A DNA stretch of 23,929 nt from CAYZPE01 sp046050145 (GTDB taxonomy: Bacteria; Patescibacteriota; Minisyncoccia; Phycocordibacterales; CAYZPE01), in contig JBJOQC010000007.1 in assembly GCA_046050145.1 (NCBI GenBank), positions 1 through 23,929 on the forward strand, written 5' to 3'. The notes under the pieces were generated by a model that saw only the letters and a program-made list of their open reading frames with translations, searched no databases and was not told the DNA's origin. Made by a program: the position numbers and the translations under genes. Positions within the stretch are counted from its first letter, which is position 1; each line of letters opens with the position of its first letter. Positions 14,167 through 22,113 of the stretch are shown here, one piece after another.

Positions 14167-15078
14167 ATGAACCATTCACTTAAAATTTTAAAAACAATCC
14201 CACTTATACTGGATGTTAAAAAAATATCACTTCACTTGGGAATAAGAGAGAAACTGGGTGATCAACTTTGGGAAAAGGCTGTTTCTAATAGTAAAAAAAT
14301 AAATATTTATCGAATTATATATAAATCAGGTGGAAATAAAGTTGTTGGTTTTATTATTGAACCTAGGAAAAATAGTGCGAAATTACCTTGTATTATTTGG
14401 AACAGGGGTGGTACGGGAGATTTTGGATCAATTAAACAAGGTCAATTATTTCTCGAATTAGGTAAGTTTGCTAAAGAAGGTTATTTAGTTATAGCTAGTA
14501 ATTATTCGGGTAGTCCTGGAAGTGAAGGTGTGGATGATATGGGTGGAAAAAATTTAATTAATATTTTAGATCTTTATAAAATTCTTAAGATTCATCCTTG
14601 TGTTGATATTAAGAGGATTGGTATGTATGGTTGGAGCAGAGGAGGAATGATGACATATATGTGCCTAGCTAAGGTTCGCTGGATAAAAGTTGCAATAATA
14701 GGAGCGGGTCCGACTGATGAAATAGAAGCGCCTCAATTCAGAAAAGGTTGGCGAGAACATCAAATAGGTATATACGGAGAAAGTAGAGAAGAACAGATAA
14801 AAAGATCAGCGCTCTATTGGCCAGAGAAATTTTCAAAGAAAACTCCCCTGCTTATGATGCATGGCACAGCAGATTGGCGCGTTAACCCAGCGGACTCTAT
14901 TTGTTTAGCTGAAAAGCTTTATAAAAACAAAGTTCCCTTTCGATTGGTTATGTTTGAGGGAGGAGATCATGGATTAAATGATTTCAAGGATGAGGTAGAT
15001 AGGTTAGAAATAGAATGGTTTGAAAAATACCTAAAACATGGCGAAAAATGGCCAAGCTTAAAACCTCATGGTAGATGA
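14167..15078 (+). CDS. Serine hydrolase of the prolyl oligopeptidase (S9) / acyl-aminoacyl-peptidase type
   Basis: A 303-aa alpha/beta hydrolase of the S9 type (dipeptidyl aminopeptidase/acylaminoacyl-peptidase catalytic domain). The oxyanion region is IIWNRGGTGDFG, followed by SNYSGSPGS. The nucleophile elbow is YGWSRGGMM (Ser157), and Asp236 (HGTADWRVNP) and His268 (GGDHGLND) complete the triad. The beta-propeller domain that gates the large S9 peptidases is absent; only about 60 residues precede the core. The ATG at 14167 is preferred because an in-frame ATG at 14116 lies within the upstream terminator hairpin. There is no signal peptide. The gene is very AT-rich, unlike the cysteine-rich gene before it. 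Substrate is unknown; a peptidase or an esterase are both possible. Confidence 0.85.
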   Translation: MNHSLKILKTIPLILDVKKISLHLGIREKLGDQLWEKAVSNSKKINIYRIIYKSGGNKVVGFIIEPRKNSAKLPCIIWNRGGTGDFGSIKQGQLFLELGKFAKEGYLVIASNYSGSPGSEGVDDMGGKNLINILDLYKILKIHPCVDIKRIGMYGWSRGGMMTYMCLAKVRWIKVAIIGAGPTDEIEAPQFRKGWREHQIGIYGESREEQIKRSALYWPEKFSKKTPLLMMHGTADWRVNPADSICLAEKLYKNKVPFRLVMFEGGDHGLNDFKDEVDRLEIEWFEKYLKHGEKWPSLKPHGR

Positions 15079-15116
15079 TTTTATTTTTAAAACATCTCTA
15101 ATGTAGTACTAAAAAC

Positions 15117-17384
15117 TTACTTCTTAATAAACGGTAAACATACCGAGAGAACCACAAGAGAAATAATAAATGATAGACCTATCATTATCATTCCGAGTAC
15201 TCCATAGGTTGCGAAGAGGGGCATGGGCGTTGTTGCCAGCACAACAAACCCGGCAATATTAGATATTGCTGTAGTGAAACTTGCTGGCATTGTATGTTTA
15301 GTAACATATATGAGAGTTTTTGAACTGTCTTTTATTTTTTTGCGTTCATGTCTGAAGCTTTCTACCATATGAACTGCGTAATCTATACCAACACCAAGTG
15401 AAACAGAAGCTATTGTGGCGGTAATAAAGTTGAGACCATACCCTGCAAGCCCCATAAAACCATATGTCCAAATAATTACAAAAAGCATTGGCAAGATGGT
15501 TATGATTGGATAAAGCAATGATCGATAAAACACAACAAGAAGAAGATAGATAATTACCGCTGTTACAAAAAATCCTTTTGTTGCGGATGTGCTCACACTG
15601 CTAAGACTCACCTCACGTGTAAGTGGTGATCCTGTGAGTCCGTATTCATAAATTCTTTCATCAAGCAGTGTAAGGTCGCCAAGGATAGAGTCTCGTGCTT
15701 TCTGTACTGTTTTTAGATCTCGTGTTCCTAATATTTCCACAATAGCTAACATGTGATCCTGACCGCTTTTGTTGTTTACAAAAAATGGGCCACCTAGCGG
15801 TAAGAGAATATTATTTGTATTAGGAATATGAGCAAGATAAGGATTTTCACCAAGTTTGTTTAAAACCTTAGTAAGATCTTCCTGTGCTCTCACGCTATCT
15901 AAATCACCAGTTATATATATGTACGCCTCTTCACCGCGTATTTCACCCCAGTGCACTTCCCTTTTGTCCAAACTTCGTACAAAATCAGATTCGCTTGAAA
16001 GAAAATTCTTTGGATCTATATTAGATTCAATTTTTAGGATATTAAAACCAAAAAAAATAGTTACTCCACACAGAATACTCGAAGTGAATATTTTGTGTCT
16101 CATAATAAAACTTGTAATAAAAGAAAAATCCATTTTAAACATCTTACTGTTGGATTTTTTTTCAGTATCCCATAAATAGAAAAGTTGTGGACATACAGCA
16201 CCAAGTATAAAAAGTGAAGAGAATGTAGAAAAAACAGCAACAAGAGCAAATGACCTCAGGGCTTCTACGTTTGATATGTAGTTTGTACCAAAAGCAATAG
16301 TTGTGGTTGATATTGCCAAGAAAAAAGCTGTCTTAATGCTTCGATATGAGTCAGTGAGTGCTTGGACAGGACTTAAGCCTTGTTCTTTGTACTGAAGATA
16401 CTTAAAAACGACAAACACAAAATAATCACTTCCAAGAGATACAAAAGCAAGAGGAAGTATCATTTGGGTCATTACTGAGGGTTTTATGAAACCAAATGTG
16501 ATTATTGGAAAAAACATTATCCAGACCGCAAGCGTAGATAATCCTCCGAGCGCAATAATGAAAGCTTTTAGTGAATGTAAAATGAGACCTACCAGAAGGG
16601 CTAGTGCTACCACAAGACCAACATTTCTAATCATTACCGCATTAGAAAAACCTTCTCTTTCAGATTCAGTATTGAGAGCTCCACCAATAGCAAAGAGTTC
16701 ATAGTCAGGATTTTCTATAGTAAGAGCTTCCTGAACCTCTTCATTAAAAGCTTCTTTCTGTAAAAGGGCATCATTTGCGCCAATTACTCGACGGAATATT
16801 CCTCCACCAAGTTTCTCATTATCACCTTGAACAAAAAAAGCAAAAGCTGGTACATCCCACGTACCATTTATTTTTTCTGACTGTGTGGATAAAAGAAGTT
16901 TTATATATTCTCCATTTTCACTTTCAATGATGGTGCTGAGAGTGTCTTGTAAGTCTTTGTCAGTTGCCTGTTCTAGGCTCTTTCCTTGCAAAACCAGAAA
17001 ATCATTAATGAGATCAGCTAAAGTAAAAAAACCATTGTACTCAAAACCAGGAAGAGGATAGTTTGTAACGGGAAGAAAAAAAGTGTTTCCAAATTCAGAA
17101 GATCTTAGGTTACCACTCTTCTCTCTAAGTTCTATAAGTAGTTCTTTATTAAAGGTATTTGCCCCTGTATCACTAAAAACAAAATAGGACTGAGCATGGG
17201 TTTGGAGACTGAAAAGCTCATCAATCTTGTCCTGTAAAGCCAAAGTCTCAGTAGGAACATCCATTGAGGCCTGTTCTTTGCTAAAGGGATAATTTAGTAC
17301 AGCTAAAAAAAGAAACAGTATGTTTATAAAAATAAAGATACGTACAACCTGCCAGCTCTTATTCCTTTGCTTTTTTGAGTTCAT
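15117..17384 (-). CDS. MMPL/RND-superfamily membrane exporter
   Basis: A 755-aa transporter with the duplicated RND layout. TM1 (about 14-32) is followed by an extracytoplasmic domain (33-250) and TM2-6 (250-405). TM7 (about 430-450), a second outer domain (451-600) and TM8-12 (604-754) make up the second half. The second half carries the MMPL signature GVGIDYAVHMVESFRHE (664-680), and the first half the matching GSDYFVFVVFKY (318-329); the aspartates are the likely proton-relay residues. Relatives export lipids, hopanoids or other hydrophobic molecules. It begins 6 nt after the stop of a PlsC-type acyltransferase, so a lipid or acylated substrate is a reasonable inference. Its 3' end converges with the S9 hydrolase. 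No terminator is clear there. Confidence 0.9.
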   Translation of the reverse strand: MNSKKQRNKSWQVVRIFIFINILFLFLAVLNYPFSKEQASMDVPTETLALQDKIDELFSLQTHAQSYFVFSDTGANTFNKELLIELREKSGNLRSSEFGNTFFLPVTNYPLPGFEYNGFFTLADLINDFLVLQGKSLEQATDKDLQDTLSTIIESENGEYIKLLLSTQSEKINGTWDVPAFAFFVQGDNEKLGGGIFRRVIGANDALLQKEAFNEEVQEALTIENPDYELFAIGGALNTESEREGFSNAVMIRNVGLVVALALLVGLILHSLKAFIIALGGLSTLAVWIMFFPIITFGFIKPSVMTQMILPLAFVSLGSDYFVFVVFKYLQYKEQGLSPVQALTDSYRSIKTAFFLAISTTTIAFGTNYISNVEALRSFALVAVFSTFSSLFILGAVCPQLFYLWDTEKKSNSKMFKMDFSFITSFIMRHKIFTSSILCGVTIFFGFNILKIESNIDPKNFLSSESDFVRSLDKREVHWGEIRGEEAYIYITGDLDSVRAQEDLTKVLNKLGENPYLAHIPNTNNILLPLGGPFFVNNKSGQDHMLAIVEILGTRDLKTVQKARDSILGDLTLLDERIYEYGLTGSPLTREVSLSSVSTSATKGFFVTAVIIYLLLVVFYRSLLYPIITILPMLFVIIWTYGFMGLAGYGLNFITATIASVSLGVGIDYAVHMVESFRHERKKIKDSSKTLIYVTKHTMPASFTTAISNIAGFVVLATTPMPLFATYGVLGMIMIGLSFIISLVVLSVCLPFIKK

Positions 17385-17390
17385 AAAATT

Positions 17391-18077
17391 CTAGAGCGAG
17401 TGAATCCTTTCAACAACCCTTACTGAAGCTTCACGAAAGTTATTTATAGTATTGTTTACTACAGGTGTTGAATTTCCAAATAATTCTTGAGGAAAGATGG
17501 GTTTTCCATACACAACAGTAACACTGTGTTTTCGAGAAAGTAAACTTTTTAATGTGGCATTTTCAAAACCTTTAATTCGCGTAGGTACTATTGGACAAGG
17601 TACTGAATAAGAAAGATATGAAACCCCACCTCGAGCTTCATGTATAACACCGTCAAAAGAACGTTTTCCTTCAGGAAATATTGTAACGCTATTGCCGTCT
17701 TTAAGAATTTCTTCGATGTCACGCAAAGACTCGTGATAAATATGGGTACCTGGGTATGCTGGATAGGCACCCCATATTTTAAATATAACTCCTCCATAAA
17801 AATATTTCCTCCAACCAAAACCTTTTTTATAAAATTCAGGTGGACGAGAGACATAAAACATTCCAGAGCCTTTCCAGAAAAAAGGTAGACATGATCGTAT
17901 AAAAACAGCATCAAGCTCACTTACGTGATTTGAAGCAAAAAGAAGTGGTCCACCTGAAACAAGACGAAGGTTCTCTGTTCCTTCAATATGAATACGAACA
18001 AAGAATTTAAAAAAGAGTCGACAAGGTATCCAAATTAAGGCCTGTAGAATAATCGGGAAAATCCTGTATATTTTCAT
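17391..18077 (-). CDS. PlsC-type lysophospholipid acyltransferase
   Basis: A 228-aa membrane-associated glycerol-phosphate acyltransferase-like enzyme that would esterify a lysophosphatidate-type acceptor. Catalytic NHVSELD (50-56) supplies the HxxxxD pair and FPEGKR (134-139) the phosphate-binding motif. The N-terminal 25 residues are a hydrophobic helix. The start MKIYRIFP is chosen because TATAAT (18087-18092) ends 9 nt before it; an upstream TTG of the open frame lies upstream of and across this -10 box and cannot be on the transcript. It is the first gene of a pair with the MMPL exporter. A second PlsC domain is present in the window (fusion at 10454). Confidence 0.9.
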   Translation of the reverse strand: MKIYRIFPIILQALIWIPCRLFFKFFVRIHIEGTENLRLVSGGPLLFASNHVSELDAVFIRSCLPFFWKGSGMFYVSRPPEFYKKGFGWRKYFYGGVIFKIWGAYPAYPGTHIYHESLRDIEEILKDGNSVTIFPEGKRSFDGVIHEARGGVSYLSYSVPCPIVPTRIKGFENATLKSLLSRKHSVTVVYGKPIFPQELFGNSTPVVNNTINNFREASVRVVERIHSL

Positions 18078-18086
18078 TATGTTTCC

Positions 18087-18092
18087 ATTATA
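18087..18092 (-). promoter_or_regulatory. -10 box of the PlsC-MMPL pair
   Basis: Consensus TATAAT on the minus strand, 9 nt before the chosen ATG, giving a leader of only a few bases. Confidence 0.6.
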
Positions 18093-18140
18093 ACACAAAT
18101 ATATAAAAAAGCTAGTATCTGTGGATAATCATTAGTTTGC

Positions 18141-18175
18141 ATAAAAAAACCAGCTGTGGGGCCGACAGCTGGTTT
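18141..18175 (-). terminator. Intrinsic terminator of the 75-aa gene
   Basis: Perfect 11-bp stem AAACCAGCTGT with ACAGCTGGTTT (plus-strand arms 18147-18157 and 18165-18175), a 7-nt loop, and a T-run in the minus-strand direction. Confidence 0.9.
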
Positions 18176-18194
18176 CTGGTTTTGTATGAAACTT

Positions 18195-18422
18195 TCAAAC
18201 GATGTGTTTGAATCGGCGAGTAGACATTTCCAAACAGTACAATGTCCTTCGCCATTCGTCGTCAGGGCAGGTGGTGATGTGATGCACCAGCTCCCTGTCG
18301 TCTTCTTCTCGAGCAATTGCCTCTTGAAGACGACGTGTCTCTTTTTGATCAATATGCAAGGGATACTGATCAAAGAGATTACGCTTGTCCCCTTTGTCTA
18401 ACTGTCCGGTAAAAATAATCAT
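18195..18422 (-). CDS. Small charged hypothetical protein, 75 aa, on its own transcript
   Basis: I do not recognise this protein. It is highly charged, soluble and probably helical in the middle (KETRRLQEAIAREEDDREL, about 27-45). Two cysteines (CPDDEW and YCLEM) and a basic end RRFKHIV follow. Translation is well supported: the Shine-Dalgarno AAAGGAG (18431-18437) is 8 nt from the ATG. A promoter at 18499-18527 and a very strong terminator close behind the stop make it a single-gene unit with a ~70-nt leader. It is less AT-rich than its neighbours and lies between a membrane-protein gene and the PlsC-MMPL pair, though on the same strand. The leader is long enough to hold a regulatory RNA structure, but I see no known one. 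Confidence 0.7.
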   Translation of the reverse strand: MIIFTGQLDKGDKRNLFDQYPLHIDQKETRRLQEAIAREEDDRELVHHITTCPDDEWRRTLYCLEMSTRRFKHIV

Positions 18423-18498
18423 AAGCCTGACTCCTTTCGGCTTTCACCCCTAGTTGGGAAGAGAAAGAACTGAACATTAAACACCCTGGCCCCAAGAA

Positions 18499-18527
18499 AC
18501 AATACCACAGATATGTAGAAATAACAA
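18499..18527 (-). promoter_or_regulatory. Sigma70-type promoter of the 75-aa gene
   Basis: TTGTTA (plus 18522-18527), 17-nt spacer, TATTGT (plus 18499-18504). The expected start is near 18492. Confidence 0.55.
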
Positions 18528-18552
18528 AAAAATAAACTAAAAAAAATAATGT

Positions 18553-19020
18553 TTAATCCCGAACAGAAATAAGTACTAAAAGAATAGGAGCTACTAAAAA
18601 CCAGAAGATGTGTCTGGTTATAAACTCATTAAAAGAAAAAGTGTAGAGAGCCGGTAAAAATCTAGAGGTAAGCGCTGTGAGAATTAAAAAAGCTGAGCTT
18701 AGAGAACTTATTTGAAATATTTTTCCGAACTTAGTTTCTGAATAGTAGGATTCAATGGCCCTCGAAAGAATCAGGTGTGTTGGTATATACATAAGCAAAA
18801 ATACTCCAAGGTGCGCAAAGAAAGAGTGTATGCCCTGTTTTTCAAACACTTTCATGCTCCAGTATGGAAACCATGTAAACAAAATCAGTGCCGGGTAGAA
18901 TGAAATAATTGCTGAAAGTATTTTTCCTTTTCCGCGAATAAAAGCGTAGGCAAAAGCAATAGCAAAAACAACAAGTACAAAAGTCACATCAAGAGAAAGG
19001 TTGAGTACGTCAAAACCCAT
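18553..19020 (-). CDS. Small polytopic membrane protein, 155 aa
   Basis: I do not recognise this protein. It has about five hydrophobic helices: 9-28, 34-52, 64-86, 104-124 and 132-152. Short basic loops (IRGKGK, SRAIESYYSETKFGK) lie between them. The start MGFDVLNLSLDV and the general pattern are reminiscent of small colicin-V-production-like (CvpA) membrane proteins, but I see no decisive motif. TATACT ends 6 nt before the ATG, so it probably has its own leaderless transcript rather than depending on dnaJ, which stops 17 nt upstream. Confidence 0.7.
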   Translation of the reverse strand: MGFDVLNLSLDVTFVLVVFAIAFAYAFIRGKGKILSAIISFYPALILFTWFPYWSMKVFEKQGIHSFFAHLGVFLLMYIPTHLILSRAIESYYSETKFGKIFQISSLSSAFLILTALTSRFLPALYTFSFNEFITRHIFWFLVAPILLVLISVRD

Positions 19021-19026
19021 ATATAG

Positions 19027-19032
19027 AGTATA
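19027..19032 (-). promoter_or_regulatory. -10 box for a leaderless transcript of the 155-aa membrane protein
   Basis: TATACT on the minus strand, exactly 6 nt before the ATG. Confidence 0.5.
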
Positions 19033-19037
19033 ACACC

Positions 19038-20114
19038 CTACATCCCCTCTTTTTGAAGTTCTTCCACAAGCTTACGTGCAGATTTTGAAAGCTTATGAGG
19101 AAGTTCAATATGAATTTTAATTAAAAGGTCACCTCGATTTTTACTTTTTTCATGAGGCACACCCTTGCCTTTTACACGTAAAATTTCACCAAAACCTACT
19201 TGCTCAGGAATCTTCAGAGTGATTTCACCATCAAGTGTTTTTAGTAAGTGTTCACCACCAAGAAGTGCTTGAGATAGCTTGATTTTGAGATCTGTAACAA
19301 GATCATGTCCTTCTTTTCTCCAGATTGAATGTTTCTTTACATGAAGCTTTACGTATAGATCTCCTGGCGTACCATGAGCAACAGCTTCACCATTGCGAGC
19401 GATACGTACCATCTCACCATCATCAATGCCCGCAGGAATAGCGATAGAAATTTCCTTCTCTTTTTTAAGTACACCTGCACCATGGCAATCACTACAAGGC
19501 TTCTTAGGTATCTTTCCAACACCATGACAGACATCACAGGTGCGTGTAGTCATTATGTTTCCAATGAGAGATCGACGAGCTTCACGTACACTACCCTTTC
19601 CATTACATGTTGTACAAGAGATCATTTCAGAACCTGAAGCAGCGCCTGTTCCTTTGCATGTATCACACTCAGATGTCTTATTGAGAAGTACTTTTCGTTC
19701 AGCTCCAAAGATAGATTCTTCGAAAGAAAGTTCTATGTCGATAGAAATATCTCGTCCACGACGAACTTGTTCACGCTTGCCACCACCTCCAAAAATATTG
19801 CCGAAGATGTCACCTAGATCAAAGTCAAAACCTGCACCTCCCTGAGTAAAGCTACTCCAATCAAAACCTCCAAAGTCACCACTTTGTGGTCCAGCACCAC
19901 CTCCACCAGAAAAGACCCTGCCATACGTATCATACTCGGCACGTTTTTTATCATCAGAAAGGATACTATATGCCTCGTTCACTTCTTTGAACTTTGCCTC
20001 ATCCCCGTCTTTTTTGTCTGGATGATATTTGTGAGCAAGTTTTCGAAATGCTTTTTTTATATCCTCCTTATTTGTGTCTTTAGAGACGCCAAGTATGTCG
20101 TAATAATTTTTCAT
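19038..20114 (-). CDS. dnaJ: Chaperone protein DnaJ (Hsp40)
   Basis: DnaJ delivers unfolded clients to DnaK and stimulates its ATPase. The 358-aa type I protein has a J domain (1-70) with HPD at 31-33 and a Gly/Phe-rich linker (about 71-115). The zinc-binding region has four CxxCxGxG repeats: CDTCKGTG, CTTCNGKG, CDVCHGVG and CSDCHGAG (about 150-215). The C-terminal substrate-binding domains follow. All zinc ligands and the HPD are intact. It follows dnaK by 54 nt. A weak hairpin followed by a T-run (minus CTACATAAGGTAG then CGGTTTTT) and a possible TAAACT -10 suggest that dnaJ may be partly expressed on its own. Confidence 0.97.
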   Translation of the reverse strand: MKNYYDILGVSKDTNKEDIKKAFRKLAHKYHPDKKDGDEAKFKEVNEAYSILSDDKKRAEYDTYGRVFSGGGGAGPQSGDFGGFDWSSFTQGGAGFDFDLGDIFGNIFGGGGKREQVRRGRDISIDIELSFEESIFGAERKVLLNKTSECDTCKGTGAASGSEMISCTTCNGKGSVREARRSLIGNIMTTRTCDVCHGVGKIPKKPCSDCHGAGVLKKEKEISIAIPAGIDDGEMVRIARNGEAVAHGTPGDLYVKLHVKKHSIWRKEGHDLVTDLKIKLSQALLGGEHLLKTLDGEITLKIPEQVGFGEILRVKGKGVPHEKSKNRGDLLIKIHIELPHKLSKSARKLVEELQKEGM

Positions 20115-20168
20115 GATTGATAGTAGTTTACTTTATTCGACTAAAAACCGCTACCTTATGTAGACTAC

Positions 20169-22049
20169 TTATTTCACCTCTGCATCTCGAATAGGACCTT
20201 GTCCGTCAGCTTGTGGGCCCTGATCTTTTGGAGTTTCAGTTTGGGCAGTTTGCTTTGACATTGCTTCACCTATCTTTGACATTGCAGTTGAAAGCTCATC
20301 AGAAGCTTTCTTAATATCTTCAGGAGAAGTACCTTCTTTTACTTTCTTAAGCGCATCTATTTTTTCTTGAACCCCTTTCTTTATATCATCTCCAACCTTG
20401 TCTCCATTATCTTTAAGAGATTTTTCTGCAGTATACATAAGTTGTTCTGCGAGGTTTCGAGCTTCAATAAGTTCTTTTTTCTTTTTATCTTCCTCTGCAT
20501 GAACTTCTGCCTCTTTTTGCATGCGGGCAATTTCTTCCTTTGAAAGACTTGAACCTGCCTCAATACGAATAGACTGCTCTTTATTGGTTGTCTTGTCTTT
20601 TGCTTTTACATTAAGAATTCCGTTTGCATCAATATCAAATGTAACTTCTACTTGAGGGATACCTCGAGATGCAGGTGGAATACCATCAAGAATAAATCTT
20701 CCAAGACTCTTATTGTCAGATGCAAGAGGTCGTTCACCCTGAACAATATGGATCTCTACCGATGTTTGATTGTCAGCAGCAGTTGAAAATACCTGAGATT
20801 TTGATGCAGGAATAGTGGTGTTTTTGTCGATAAGTTTTGTAGCAACTCCTCCCATAGTTTCAAGACCAAGAGAAAGTGGAATAACATCCAAAAGAAGAAT
20901 ATCCTTCACGTCTCCTGTGATAATACCTCCTTGGATTGCAGCGCCGAGTGCTACCACCTCATCAGGGTTGATTGATTTGTTTGGCTCTTTACCAAAGAAA
21001 TCTTTTACAGCCTGTTGGAGCTTCGGCATACGTGTTTGACCTCCCACAAGAACGATTTCATTGATATCACCTATCTTAAATGGAGATGCTTCCATTGCAC
21101 GCTTTGTAATCATGATTGCACGTTCAACAAACTCTGCTGAAAGCTCTTCAAGTTTTGACCGAGTGATTTTTACAAGAAGATGTTTAGGACCATCACTTCC
21201 AGAAGTAATAAAAGGAATATTTATTTCAGTTTCAACAGCAGTTGAAAGCTCGATCTTTGCTTTTTCAGCAGCTTCGTCGAGACGTTGGAGCGCTAGAGCA
21301 TCTGTACGAAGATCAATTCCATTTTCTTTCTTAAATTCTTCTGCAAGCCAGTTTATTATCTTTTGATCAATATCTTTTCCTCCCAAATGACTGTCTCCGT
21401 CAGTTGATTTTACTTCAACAACGTCATCACCCACTTCGAGTACAGAAATATCAAATGTTCCTCCTCCAAAATCGAAAACTACAATCTTTTCATCCTTCTT
21501 TTTATTGAAACCATATGCAAGAGCAGCTGCAGTAGGTTCATTAATGATACGTTTTACATCGAGACCTGCGATTTTGCCCGCATCTTTTGTGGCTTTTCGC
21601 TGAGCATCATTAAAATACGCAGGAACAGTAATTATTGCTTCTGTAATTTTTTCACCGAGACGTGCTTCAGCATCTTGCTTTAGCTTTGCAAGAATCATTG
21701 CTGACACTTCTTCTGGACGATAGTCTTTTCCAGACATTGCAACCTGAACTCCGTTGTCAGAACCTTTTTTAACTTCGTACGGAACAACCTTCTTGTCTTT
21801 TTGAACCGCCTCATCATCGTAAGAATGACCCATGAAGCGCTTAATACCAAAGATGGTATTCTTTGGGTTCGTTACAGCTTGTCGCTTAGCAAGAAGTCCT
21901 ACAAGACGCTCATTTGTCTTAGACATTGCAACAATAGAAGGAGTTGTACGAGCTCCTTCTGAGTTCTCAATAATTTTAGGAACACCCGCTTCCATGACAG
22001 CAACTGCTGAAAATGTTGTCCCAAGATCAATACCTATAATTTTTGCCAT
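20169..22049 (-). CDS. dnaK: Chaperone protein DnaK (Hsp70)
   Basis: A 626-aa ATP-dependent chaperone of normal length. The nucleotide-binding domain begins GIDLGTTFSAVAVME (5-19), carries phosphate-2 loop FDFGGGTFDIS and adenosine motif LVGGQTRMP, and ends near residue 365. The linker DVKDILLLDVIPLSLG leads to the beta substrate-binding domain and a helical lid. The tail is Gln/Gly-rich and ends DAEVK. It lies between grpE and dnaJ. A consensus promoter at 22082-22109 lies between grpE and dnaK, so dnaK-dnaJ can be transcribed apart from grpE. No CIRCE operator is seen there. The ATG has no Shine-Dalgarno. Confidence 0.98.
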   Translation of the reverse strand: MAKIIGIDLGTTFSAVAVMEAGVPKIIENSEGARTTPSIVAMSKTNERLVGLLAKRQAVTNPKNTIFGIKRFMGHSYDDEAVQKDKKVVPYEVKKGSDNGVQVAMSGKDYRPEEVSAMILAKLKQDAEARLGEKITEAIITVPAYFNDAQRKATKDAGKIAGLDVKRIINEPTAAALAYGFNKKKDEKIVVFDFGGGTFDISVLEVGDDVVEVKSTDGDSHLGGKDIDQKIINWLAEEFKKENGIDLRTDALALQRLDEAAEKAKIELSTAVETEINIPFITSGSDGPKHLLVKITRSKLEELSAEFVERAIMITKRAMEASPFKIGDINEIVLVGGQTRMPKLQQAVKDFFGKEPNKSINPDEVVALGAAIQGGIITGDVKDILLLDVIPLSLGLETMGGVATKLIDKNTTIPASKSQVFSTAADNQTSVEIHIVQGERPLASDNKSLGRFILDGIPPASRGIPQVEVTFDIDANGILNVKAKDKTTNKEQSIRIEAGSSLSKEEIARMQKEAEVHAEEDKKKKELIEARNLAEQLMYTAEKSLKDNGDKVGDDIKKGVQEKIDALKKVKEGTSPEDIKKASDELSTAMSKIGEAMSKQTAQTETPKDQGPQADGQGPIRDAEVK

Positions 22050-22081
22050 GTTTTTGGATATTAGTTAGTAATGCGTGACAT

Positions 22082-22109
22082 ATTATAAAACTTTTAATAT
22101 ATCTGTCAA
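22082..22109 (-). promoter_or_regulatory. Sigma70-type promoter of dnaK
   Basis: Perfect TTGACA (plus 22104-22109), 16-nt spacer and perfect TATAAT (plus 22082-22087), in the 64-nt gap after grpE. It would give a leader of about 25 nt lacking a Shine-Dalgarno. Confidence 0.85.
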
Positions 22110-22113
22110 AACT

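Noticed and set aside
18078..18098. Upstream TTG start for the PlsC-type gene
   Set aside because: It lies upstream of and overlapping the TATAAT box, so it would not be transcribed from that promoter.
18077..18373. 98-codon minus-strand frame overlapping the 75-aa gene
   Set aside because: It runs through the strong terminator hairpin and lacks a ribosome-binding site, whereas the 18195-18422 frame has both start and end signals.
20140..20168. Terminator between dnaK and dnaJ
   Set aside because: The stem is only 4 bp with a broken T-run; at best it is a weak attenuator, so it is mentioned only under dnaJ.
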